Positions 7,395 through 14,169 of a stretch of DNA of 18,267 nucleotides are shown here, piece by piece. The notes under the pieces are model-generated. The model had not been told where the DNA came from. It worked only from the letters and a program-made list of their open reading frames with translations, and did not search any database. Source of the DNA: Pirellulales bacterium (GTDB lineage: Bacteria; Planctomycetota; Planctomycetia; Pirellulales; JAICIG01); NCBI GenBank assembly GCA_025924495.1, contig JAICIG010000127.1, positions 1-18,267 on the forward strand, given 5' to 3'. The translations under genes were made by a program, and so were the position numbers. Positions within the stretch are counted from its first letter, which is position 1. Each line of letters starts with the position of its first letter.

Positions 7395-7533
7395 TGTCGT
7401 GAGGATCCTTACTGCCGATTGCAAAATGTGGTTCCGGCCATCGTGCTGTCAAAAGTGCAATCAAGGCATTCGTGGCGGACAGTCTGCGAGCATCTCATTG
7501 GATTCCGCCGTGAGACCATGGCTGGCGCCCCGA

Positions 7534-7563
7534 GCGCCTGTTCATGCCCCATCAAACAGGCGC
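7534..7563. repeat. Perfect 9-bp inverted repeat downstream of the phosphatidyltransferase gene
   Basis: GCGCCTGTT (7534-7542) and AACAGGCGC (7555-7563) flank a 12-base loop. It lies 25 bases after the stop of the CDP-alcohol phosphatidyltransferase gene. It may end or protect that transcript, although no T-tract follows. Confidence 0.5.
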
Positions 7564-7587
7564 CGATCCTTTTATAACGCGACAACT

Positions 7588-8304
7588 TTAGGCTTTCGTG
7601 CTCGAACGTTCGGCTTTCTGTCGAGAAGCGCGCGATTCGACGTTGGGCGGCTTTTCCTGTCGCAAGGCGCGCACAATGCGCACCAGCCGGATCCAGACGG
7701 TTTGCAGGCAGCCGGCGACGATCACGAGGTTCGTCCAATCGAGAATCGTCAGCGGCCCCAGGTGCAGATCGTTGCCCAGCGCCAACTGCACCAGGGTCCA
7801 CCAGGCGCCGACGTGCAGTGCAACCATGCGCCACGGCTTGGTCATGACGCCGCTGAACTCGCGTTGCACGCCGACAGCCTGTCCGAGCGTTCCTACATAG
7901 GCGACCAGCAGCGCGAAGATAGCCGCCCAATAGCCGCTCAACACGTGGCAAAGTCCGCTATGGGCGACGCCGACGAAAATCACGACGTCGGAAATGCGGT
8001 CGGGCAGTTCGTTGGCAATCTCGCCGGTCCGGCTGGCCTTGCCCGAGGCGAGCGCCACCATGCCGTCGAGCATGTTGAGCCACAGCCTCAAATAGCAAAA
8101 GCCGACTGCCGGGATCAGCAAGGCGGGAATGCGCGACGCCTGCCAAAAGCAGATGGCGGCCAGCGACGAGGCGACGATCGAAGAATAGGAAACCGTATTG
8201 GGATGAACGTTGAAGCGGACGCACCACTTCACCGCCGCATCCGCGGTGCGGCGGAAGACGTCGGCGATCGGACGTCGCCAGGCGGGTTCGTAGCGATCGG
8301 ACAT
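7588..8304 (-). CDS. CDP-alcohol phosphatidyltransferase family membrane protein
   Basis: 238 residues from the ATG at 8304; a TTG at 8343 would add 13. The family moves a phosphatidyl or similar phosphate-linked group from a CDP-alcohol to a second alcohol in the inner membrane. Five or six membrane segments alternate with short loops. The signature is present in a variant form: NMLDGMVAL, then GEIANELPDRISD. The canonical D-x2-DG-x2-AR-x8-G-x3-D-x3-D is read here as N-x2-DG-x2-AL-x8-G-x3-N-x3-D, with a further D four residues on. Other homologues I know with NE.PDR.SD suggest this is a subgroup rather than decay. The true substrate is unknown. A weak ribosome site makes the start uncertain. 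Confidence 0.85.
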   Translation of the reverse strand: MSDRYEPAWRRPIADVFRRTADAAVKWCVRFNVHPNTVSYSSIVASSLAAICFWQASRIPALLIPAVGFCYLRLWLNMLDGMVALASGKASRTGEIANELPDRISDVVIFVGVAHSGLCHVLSGYWAAIFALLVAYVGTLGQAVGVQREFSGVMTKPWRMVALHVGAWWTLVQLALGNDLHLGPLTILDWTNLVIVAGCLQTVWIRLVRIVRALRQEKPPNVESRASRQKAERSSTKA

Positions 8305-8364
8305 GAATGAGGCGATCTGGCGGCGTGCTATCCGCGCGGACAAATGGTGCGACGTCCCCGTTGA

Positions 8365-8400
8365 GCAATCTGCAAACTAATTCGCGTTTGCAGCGATTGC
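8365..8400. repeat. Long inverted repeat upstream of the phosphatidyltransferase gene
   Basis: CTGCAAAC (8370-8377) pairs perfectly with GTTTGCAG (8386-8393). After a two-base bulge, GCAAT (8365-8369) pairs with ATTGC (8396-8400). That gives 13 base pairs around an eight-base loop. It could be a regulator-binding dyad for the minus-strand gene, or part of a plus-strand RNA that ends at the next terminator. Confidence 0.6.
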
Positions 8401-8439
8401 CATGTTACCAACGGCCTTTTGCCGATGCGCTCTGTCCAG

Positions 8440-8461
8440 GGCAAGTTTTCTTGCCTTTTTT
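8440..8461 (+). terminator. Intrinsic terminator with no gene in front of it
   Basis: GGCAAG (8440-8445), loop TTTT, CTTGCC (8450-8455), then six T (8456-8461). The T-tract makes it plus-directional. All surrounding genes are on the minus strand, so it may end an unrecognised plus-strand small RNA or antisense transcript. Confidence 0.65.
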
Positions 8462-8486
8462 GCTGAGGCCGCGATTGCGCCCGAAT

Positions 8487-8508
8487 GGTGAAAGCCACGG
8501 CTTTCGCC
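8487..8508. repeat. 9-bp hairpin
   Basis: GGTGAAAGC (8487-8495) pairs with GCTTTCGCC (8500-8508), one wobble pair, loop CACG. No T-tract on either strand. It is the third hairpin in the 330-base gap 8305-8634, which otherwise holds no gene I can support. Confidence 0.5.
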
Positions 8509-8634
8509 GCCGCAACTTATAGAACGGCCGCTTCGGCGAGTGTTTCGTCAGGCGGCGCAAGGCACGCGCTTAGCCGGCTGCAAAAGAGAGCCAGCAGAGT
8601 AGTGCGATACGGATCTCGGGCGCCCCAGTCCGCA

Positions 8635-8925
8635 TTAGCCAGCGCGCTCAGATTGATGCTCCGCGCCCGGCTGTTTGCCTTTCATGAACTGCGACAGCAT
8701 CGCCCATAGGCCGTCGTATTTGAGCGAGGGATCGACGTACGTTTGCAGAACATAGAATAGAAAGTAGTAAAGCCTGGCGGAGGACCAGGCCAGCAGCGTG
8801 ATCAGCAAAGCGGTCTGCAGTGAAGGAGCCTGCAACAAGAGCGCCATGCCGCTCAACAACAGACAGACGCCGAACAGCAGGCCCTTGGCAACGATCAAGT
8901 GCTTGGATTTGAGATCGCCGAGCAT
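8635..8925 (-). CDS. Small two-helix membrane protein, conserved-looking hypothetical
   Basis: 96 residues from the ATG at 8925 (an ATG at 8955 is possible; neither has a clear ribosome site). A short start MLGDLKSKHLIVAKG leads into two membrane segments (about 11-34 and 41-65), then YVDPSLKYDGLWAML and a polar tail. The second helix ends in an aromatic cluster (RLYYFLFYVLQTYVDP). I associate the DLKSKH and ARxYYFxFYV...YVDPS pattern with an uncharacterised planctomycete family, but the function is unknown. The open frame continues far upstream, but that part reads as low-complexity noise. Confidence 0.6.
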   Translation of the reverse strand: MLGDLKSKHLIVAKGLLFGVCLLLSGMALLLQAPSLQTALLITLLAWSSARLYYFLFYVLQTYVDPSLKYDGLWAMLSQFMKGKQPGAEHQSERAG

Positions 8926-9180
8926 GGCTGCGACTGCCGAGAGGCTACAAGGCATGCGGCTGCGAGCAGAAGAACTCGCGCCTCTCCAGGCATTCTGGCT
9001 CGACGTTGCATCCGCGGCAACCGTTTGAGCAATACGCCCGGCGAAGTCGTCGCAAAAATCAAGCGCGGAACGTGAACGCGAGGGGCGTTCAAACCGCGGA
9101 AGGATCGCGGAGAGTATGTAACCGCACTCTGATGCGAGCCGAACAGGAAGCCGACGCCTCCCGCTCGCTTGCAACTGCAC

Positions 9181-9570
9181 TTAATCTTCGTACACCGAGC
9201 GGCGGCTGCGGCCGCGACGATAGTGAGGGGCACGGGGGCCGACGCCATATCCGCGGCCCTCGCCGTCTTCACGGATGAAGCGGCCGGCGAGCAATCGGTA
9301 AAAGAACAACAGCACGAAGGCGCCGCCGGTAGCGACAAGAAAGCCGAGCACGCTGATCGGCGAGATGCGGTTGCCGCCGGCATACATCAACAGGCCCGAG
9401 CCAATAACGCTGCCGCCGCAGCCCATGCAGAGCGTGGCAATTGGTCCGCCAGGATCGCGACCGGGCATGATGGCCTTGGCCAGCAGCCCTGCCAGCAAGC
9501 CGAAGCCGATCCAGATGAAGACATTATTGGCCATCTGTTGGACCGTTTCGAGAAACTGCGCGTCGGCCAT
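9181..9570 (-). CDS. GlsB/YeaQ/YmgE-family stress-response membrane protein
   Basis: 129 residues. Three membrane segments with glycine-rich packing (IWIGFGLLAGLLAKAIMPG at about 19-37, a second at about 43-64 and a third at about 70-90) match the transglycosylase-associated family (PF04226). The hallmark GLLAGLLAKxIMPGRDPGG and the second GxxVIG helix are intact. The family is small (80-100). Here a charged C-terminal extension rich in Arg, Gly and Tyr (about 95-129) is added. Start 9570 has AAGGA nine bases before it. The family is linked to general and acid stress, with molecular role unknown. Confidence 0.88.
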   Translation of the reverse strand: MADAQFLETVQQMANNVFIWIGFGLLAGLLAKAIMPGRDPGGPIATLCMGCGGSVIGSGLLMYAGGNRISPISVLGFLVATGGAFVLLFFYRLLAGRFIREDGEGRGYGVGPRAPHYRRGRSRRSVYED

Positions 9571-9594
9571 GGCAAAGAGTCCTTGATTAATTCG

Positions 9595-9741
9595 GAGTGC
9601 GGAATTTGGAACGCAGACCTCAACGAAACATCATCCGGGGAAACACAGCCCGGGCCAGCTTCTAGCGATAAACACTTAGGCGGCGGAATAAGAAACAGGG
9701 CAGGGCGGACTCCGCCTGTACCCGTTCCGAATTCCGCACTC
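9595..9741. repeat. 147-bp element bounded by 18-bp inverted repeats
   Basis: GAGTGCGGAATTTGGAAC (9595-9612) and GTTCCGAATTCCGCACTC (9724-9741) are inverted copies with one mismatch. The interior has no open frame of note and holds a small hairpin near 9701-9718 (CAGGGCGGACTCCGCCTG). Size and ends would fit a miniature inverted-repeat element, but no flanking target duplication is visible. Confidence 0.6.
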
Positions 9742-9764
9742 GCCATTTCGCGTTTCCTAGAATT

Positions 9765-9831
9765 CCCTTCGTCAGCCTGGCGCCCCGGAGATTCCTAGTA
9801 AGGACTTCTCTCGGGCGCCAGGCGCGAAGGG
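9765..9831. repeat. Long three-tier hairpin
   Basis: CCCTTCG (9765-9771) pairs with CGAAGGG (9825-9831). CCTGGCGCCC (9776-9785) pairs with GGGCGCCAGG (9813-9822). TCCT/AGGA (9793-9804) forms the tip. That is 21 base pairs in one axis with small internal loops. It lies between two minus-strand genes, in the same gap as the nested fold that follows. Confidence 0.65.
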
Positions 9832-9844
9832 CGCCGTCCCCCCA

Positions 9845-9936
9845 AGCGTTTGTTTCGGTACGTGCCAGATGTACGGAGTCTGAAAGGCTCCGCCCGGCGA
9901 GTTGCTGGCACGGTCTTCAGGACCGATTCAAACGCT
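9845..9936. ncRNA. Candidate structured RNA (nested multi-stem fold)
   Basis: An 8-bp closing stem AGCGTTTG/CAAACGCT (9845-9852 with 9929-9936) encloses two domains. One is a 7-bp stem GTGCCAG/CTGGCAC (9862-9868 with 9905-9911), capped by a hairpin GGAGTCT-GAA-AGGCTCC (9875-9891). The other is a hairpin GGTCT-TCA-GGACC (9912-9924). About 27 pairs in 92 bases nest without conflict. It matches no riboswitch I recognise. On the minus strand it would lie in the 3' part of the lipoprotein transcript or the leader of the GlsB-type gene. It could also be a dispersed repeat. Confidence 0.45.
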
Positions 9937-10032
9937 CGACGAAACTTGACTGCGGCTTGCTCCCGGGCACGAGGGCGTCCGGGCGCGTACCGCCAACGTT
10001 TAGCGACTCACAATACTTAGTGACTCTGTCTG

Positions 10033-10380
10033 TTATGGAGCCGCGTCGGGCGGAACCGCGCCCGGCGGAATGCCGCCTGGCGGAATTGCCGCAGGAACCG
10101 GAGCCATACCCGGCGGCATTTCGCCCGGCACCACCGGAACGGGCTGTTTACCCGCGCGTAGCTGCTCGTTCTTGTAGGATTTCATGGCAGCCGCCTCACG
10201 GCTGAGCTTGAACTCAGGACCTGGCGGGAAGTACTGGACGTCGTCCGTCTGCCAGTAGGGGCTGGGCAGCGTTTGCCCGCCAATGTCCGATTGGCAGCCG
10301 ATTGCGCTGACCGCCGCAATCAGGCCGAATCCGCCCAGCAGGCGCGTCCAGGCCGGGCGGCGATGTTTCGACACGCTCAT
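10033..10380 (-). CDS. Small Pro/Gly-rich lipoprotein
   Basis: 115 residues. A basic start (MSVSKHRRPAWTR), a hydrophobic stretch and the lipobox SAIGC give a lipid-anchored Cys near residue 29. The mature part has a tryptophan/tyrosine-rich patch (SPYWQTDDVQYFPPGPEF), then ends in a run of PPG-type repeats (GMAPVPAAIPPGGIPPGAVPP). Such tails are extended and often span or bind the cell wall. No enzymatic domain is seen. Start 10380 has GGAG eight bases upstream, and that site overlaps the stop of the tiny Cys-rich frame before it. It is divergent from the CHAT-like gene. Confidence 0.75.
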   Translation of the reverse strand: MSVSKHRRPAWTRLLGGFGLIAAVSAIGCQSDIGGQTLPSPYWQTDDVQYFPPGPEFKLSREAAAMKSYKNEQLRAGKQPVPVVPGEMPPGMAPVPAAIPPGGIPPGAVPPDAAP

Positions 10381-10385
10381 AGCCG

Positions 10386-10481
10386 TTACTCCGTGTGGTT
10401 GACGCACCTCGGGCAGGCGTCGTGCCTGATCGGGCCGCGGCAATCCGTGCAATCATTAATGACGGCAAAATCGACAGCCAC
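10386..10481 (-). CDS. Possible 31-residue zinc-ribbon microprotein
   Basis: A short frame from a GTG at 10481 to TAA. Residues 11-26 read CTDCRGPIRHDACPRC, a C-x2-C-x8-C-x2-C arrangement typical of a small zinc knuckle. Its stop codon is embedded in the ribosome site of the lipoprotein gene (GGAGTAA), an overlap usual between coupled genes. No clear ribosome site precedes its own start, and the frame is open further upstream, so the true start is uncertain. Four paired cysteines in so short a frame is suggestive, not proof. Confidence 0.3.
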   Translation of the reverse strand: MAVDFAVINDCTDCRGPIRHDACPRCVNHTE

Positions 10482-10650
10482 GTTATCGTCCGCGGCGCGG
10501 CCGCGACTTTGGCTTGTTTGTAAAAAAGTTGGCAAATCTTCCCTATTCCGCGCCTCTCGCCGCGCCAACGGCTACAATGCACGAGATTCTTTGCTTGTGC
10601 GTAGGCGCCGCGTTATGCTGGTACTTACGCATGCGACTGGAGAAGCCGCG

Positions 10651-13600
10651 ATGATCATTTCAAGTGCCGCCCTTCGAGGAGGCCGCGTGGGCGCAATCAG
10701 GGCGTTCGCGGCGACTTTGCTTCTGTTCGGCGCCACAGCTGGGGCCATGGGTCAGGGCGGTCAGCCCATCCCGCCGCCCGCCTATTTTGCCCTGATGCCG
10801 GCATTCTACGACGGCGACTATCTGGCTGCTCTCGCTGGATTTCAGTTGATGCAGCAGCAGTCGATCAAGAATCCGCTCGTAATCGCCAACGGCGGCAACT
10901 GGATCGACTCCATCTGCTTCCAAACGATGCAGGGCGAGTGTTATTACCAGATGGGCCAAAACGCAAAGGCGATGGCCTGTTTCCAGAACGCGTTGACCCT
11001 CTACGCCACCTTCCCCGACTGGCTGGCCAGCGTGCAATTCGCTCTGGCGATTCGGCCGGCCAATGCCGGACAGATCCCGCTTGCTTCCTGGTATTTGTCC
11101 AAGCGTGGCGCGGCGATCGGCGAGTATCCGCCGACGGTTCCGATCATGCAGGGGCGGATCAACAACAATCAGCAGATCGCGCAGGGCGGCGTTGTACAGA
11201 TGGCGCAGGCGGTGCCCATCTTTCCTCAGGAGATCGTGCGCTGCACCTGCTTGGCGCTGCGCCGTTGGCGCGAATTGCTCGGCCCTACGGCGCCTCGACA
11301 CCCGTTGACGCAGACCGTGCTGAACTCGCTGGTGACGCGACCGGCGCTGCCGAATCACTGGTCGGAGGCTTACGTCGACGTTGAGCTGGGTCTGGCTTAC
11401 GCCGCCGCGGGCAAAAACCAGCAGGCCATGAAGACGCTGCAGGCCGGCGCCATTGCCGCAGGCGCGTTCGATCATCCTTTCACGTGCACCGCCTTGCTGG
11501 AACTAGGCCGGTTGTCGCTGGAGACGGGCAATCTGCCCGTTGCCAAAACATTCTTTCTGGAGGCTTCCACGTCGGCCTGCAATTTCGCCGACATGGGCGT
11601 GCTCGAGGAAGCGCTACGCTACGGTTTTTTGACGCACGTGCTGGAAAACCGTCCGGTGTTGTACGAACCGCTGCCGGCGGCCTTGATCTGGGCTACCAGC
11701 CAAGGCCTAACGCAACTCCAGACTTCATTGCTGGTATTAACTGCCGAGAATTTTTGCCTGGTCGAGCGTGGCCGCGAGGCGATGGATTCTCTGACCAAAG
11801 CCACGGTTCTCTCCGCCCGCACCAACATCCTGACGGGCAAGCTCGGCGCGCGCTTGAACTATATCAAGGCGCTCGCCGCGTATGAGATGGCCGACGCCGC
11901 CACCGGCGAAACCGCATTGGCCGCGGCCATGGTTTACCAAAACATGGGGTCGCTGTGGCTATTCCAAATCGGTTTGGTCGATTCGATGTGGCAGACGAAC
12001 GATTTGACCGACCGCACGGCGATGGATTTGTTTGCGCTCGTACTCCGTGATCCAACGCCGGCGGATTGGTCGACCGATCCGCTGGAATCGATGACGGTGC
12101 TCACCGTGCCGCATGGGCAAAGCTACGAGCATTGGTTCGAAGTGGCGATCACTCGTAAAGAGCATGAGCGGGCGCTCGAAATTGCCGATTTGGCGCGGCG
12201 TCATCGGTTTCTGACCACGCTCGAATTCGGCGGACGCTTGCTCAATCTGCGGTGGTTGCTGGAGGGTTCCGACCGAATCCTCGATAACGACGCGCGACAA
12301 CAGCGAGTGGCCCTCGAGGGTCGCTACACCGGCTACGTCGAGCGATCTCGCCGCGCGAAGCAATTGCAGGCTGAACTGCGGCAAGCGCCCTTGGCGCCAA
12401 CCGACAAAGAGGCCGCCCAACAGCAAGCCGACAAGCTGGCGGAACTCGCCAGGCTCAGCGTCGAGCAGGAAATGATTCTGCGCGAGATCGCGCTGCGCCG
12501 CGAGCCGTGCAATCTGCTATTTCCGCCCCTGCGCAGCACCAAACAGGTGCAAGAGACGCTGCCCAAAGGACACGGCCTGCTGGCGTTCTTTTCTACCAGC
12601 CGCAGCACGTACGCTTTCCTGATGACGCGCGACAAGTACGGCTACTGGAGCATCAAGGCTTCGCCGAAGACGTTTGTCGGCAAAGTGCAGTCGATGCTGC
12701 AGAAGTGGGGCAACTTCGAACAAAATAAGGAACTGAAACGCGAGGAACTGGATGACGATGGCTGGAAGAAACCGGCCAAAGAGGTCCTCGATGCGCTGAC
12801 CGCGGGCAGCAAAGCCGATTTGGGCGGCGGCATGTTTGAAGAACTGGCGATCGTCCCCGATGGCCTGTTGTGGTACATCCCTTTCGAGGCCTTGCAAGTT
12901 GCCGCTGGCGACGAAACGAAGCCGCTGATCTCCAAAGTTCGCATCCGCTATGCGCCCACCGTCGGACTGGCGGTAGGCGATGTTCGCAAGCGACGTCAAG
13001 GGGGCAACACGGCCGTGGTGCTTGGTCGCCTCTTCCCGCGAGATGAGCCTGAGGTCTCCACCGCCGCATTCGAAGATCTCAGCCGGGTCGTGCCCGGGGC
13101 GGTTGCGATTCAAGGCAAACTGCCCGCCGCTTCGGCGATCTACGGTAGCTTGTTCGATCGGCTGGTCGTCTACAACGAAATCGCGCCGTCATCCGCGGGC
13201 CCCTATGCATGGTCGCCGGTGCCGCTCGATCAGGATAAGCCAGGCAGTGCCTTGCAGCACTGGTTTCCTTTGCCGTGGGGCGGACCAGATGAAATCATTA
13301 TGCCTGGCTTTCGCACCTCAGCCGAACGCGCCGCCAAAGGGCTGTCGCCCGAACAGGCCGCGAATGAGATTTTCTTGTCGGTCTGCGGGCTGATGTCGAC
13401 CGGCGCTCGCACTGTGCTGATCAGCCGCTGGCGCACGGGAGGCCAAAGCAGCTACGACCTGATCCGCGAGTTCGTCCAGGAATTGCCGGAAATGACCGCC
13501 GCCGATGCCTGGCAGCGCAGCATTGAACTCGTCTCGAACATGCCGCTCGATCCGGAGATGGAGCCGCGTGTGAAGAACGAGACGCAGCACGAGCCCCCGC

Positions 13601-14061
13601 TTGCCGAGAATCCCTTTTTCTGGGCCGGCTATCTGCTGGCCGACACGGGCACGCTGCCTCCGAGCGACGATGACGATGAAGAGCCGCTGCCCGCGGCGCT
13701 CAAACCCATTCCGCCCGCCGGTAAGCCTGACGTGGCGGCAGCCGACATGAAGCCGCCGCAAGGCGACAAACCCAAGGCGGGAGACGCGGACATTGGCGGC
13801 GGACTCGATCTCCAACCTCAACCTGCTCGGGGTAACGCGCGTGGCCGCGGCGCTGGCGCCATGCCTGAAGAAAAGGCGGGCAATCTGGACGCACTCCAGC
13901 CGCCCCCTGCGGCGGCGCAACCTGCTGCGGCCGCGTTCGAAGGCGAAGCGCAGCCGGACACGAGGAAGAAGCAACCTAGAACGAAAGTAAAGCCCGAGCG
14001 CAAGAAGCCGGCGCCACGAGGCAAGCGAGGGAAAATCGTTGTGCCGGTGGAGAACGAGTAA
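10651..14061 (+). CDS. Secreted TPR/CHAT-like protein with degenerate catalytic site
   Basis: 1136 residues from the ATG at 10651, chosen for its GGAGAAG ribosome site and the signal peptide (basic start, hydrophobic 18-30, likely cut near residues 33-36). The frame is open 126 codons upstream, but that overlaps the divergent gene. Residues about 40-540 are helical TPR-like repeats (for example FYDGDYLAALAGFQL and CYYQMGQNAKAMACFQNAL). About 550-620 is a coiled coil. About 630-1005 has the outline of a CHAT caspase-like domain, with the hallmark PDGLLWYIPFEAL near 736-748 and GARTVLISRW before the last helices. The usual catalytic His and Cys segments are replaced (see findings). A Pro/Ala-rich, then Lys/Arg-rich tail (about 1010-1136) ends the protein. 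Role likely in protein binding; function unknown. Confidence 0.85.
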   Translation: MIISSAALRGGRVGAIRAFAATLLLFGATAGAMGQGGQPIPPPAYFALMPAFYDGDYLAALAGFQLMQQQSIKNPLVIANGGNWIDSICFQTMQGECYYQMGQNAKAMACFQNALTLYATFPDWLASVQFALAIRPANAGQIPLASWYLSKRGAAIGEYPPTVPIMQGRINNNQQIAQGGVVQMAQAVPIFPQEIVRCTCLALRRWRELLGPTAPRHPLTQTVLNSLVTRPALPNHWSEAYVDVELGLAYAAAGKNQQAMKTLQAGAIAAGAFDHPFTCTALLELGRLSLETGNLPVAKTFFLEASTSACNFADMGVLEEALRYGFLTHVLENRPVLYEPLPAALIWATSQGLTQLQTSLLVLTAENFCLVERGREAMDSLTKATVLSARTNILTGKLGARLNYIKALAAYEMADAATGETALAAAMVYQNMGSLWLFQIGLVDSMWQTNDLTDRTAMDLFALVLRDPTPADWSTDPLESMTVLTVPHGQSYEHWFEVAITRKEHERALEIADLARRHRFLTTLEFGGRLLNLRWLLEGSDRILDNDARQQRVALEGRYTGYVERSRRAKQLQAELRQAPLAPTDKEAAQQQADKLAELARLSVEQEMILREIALRREPCNLLFPPLRSTKQVQETLPKGHGLLAFFSTSRSTYAFLMTRDKYGYWSIKASPKTFVGKVQSMLQKWGNFEQNKELKREELDDDGWKKPAKEVLDALTAGSKADLGGGMFEELAIVPDGLLWYIPFEALQVAAGDETKPLISKVRIRYAPTVGLAVGDVRKRRQGGNTAVVLGRLFPRDEPEVSTAAFEDLSRVVPGAVAIQGKLPAASAIYGSLFDRLVVYNEIAPSSAGPYAWSPVPLDQDKPGSALQHWFPLPWGGPDEIIMPGFRTSAERAAKGLSPEQAANEIFLSVCGLMSTGARTVLISRWRTGGQSSYDLIREFVQELPEMTAADAWQRSIELVSNMPLDPEMEPRVKNETQHEPPLAENPFFWAGYLLADTGTLPPSDDDDEEPLPAALKPIPPAGKPDVAAADMKPPQGDKPKAGDADIGGGLDLQPQPARGNARGRGAGAMPEEKAGNLDALQPPPAAAQPAAAAFEGEAQPDTRKKQPRTKVKPERKKPAPRGKRGKIVVPVENE

Positions 14062-14169
14062 AGAGAGAGCGAGCAAAGTGAAAGCAGTCTCGCAGAGAAA
14101 TCAGCAAAGCAACGCTTCTGCCAGGCCGCATCGTCTCTTTACGCTTTCGCCTTTATCCTGCAGTCTTTC

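Noticed and set aside
7174..8310. 378-codon plus-strand frame
   Set aside because: It runs antisense to the phosphatidyltransferase and LRR genes and shows no domain; composition is that of a shadow frame.
10660..11475. 271-codon open frame on the minus strand
   Set aside because: It lies antisense to the TPR part of the CHAT-like gene and reads as Arg/His-rich noise. GC-rich codon use opens such shadow frames.
10651..14061. CHAT-like protein as part of a TPR-CHAT/gRAMP-type defence system
   Set aside because: It has a signal peptide, a degenerate active site and no CRISPR or defence neighbours.
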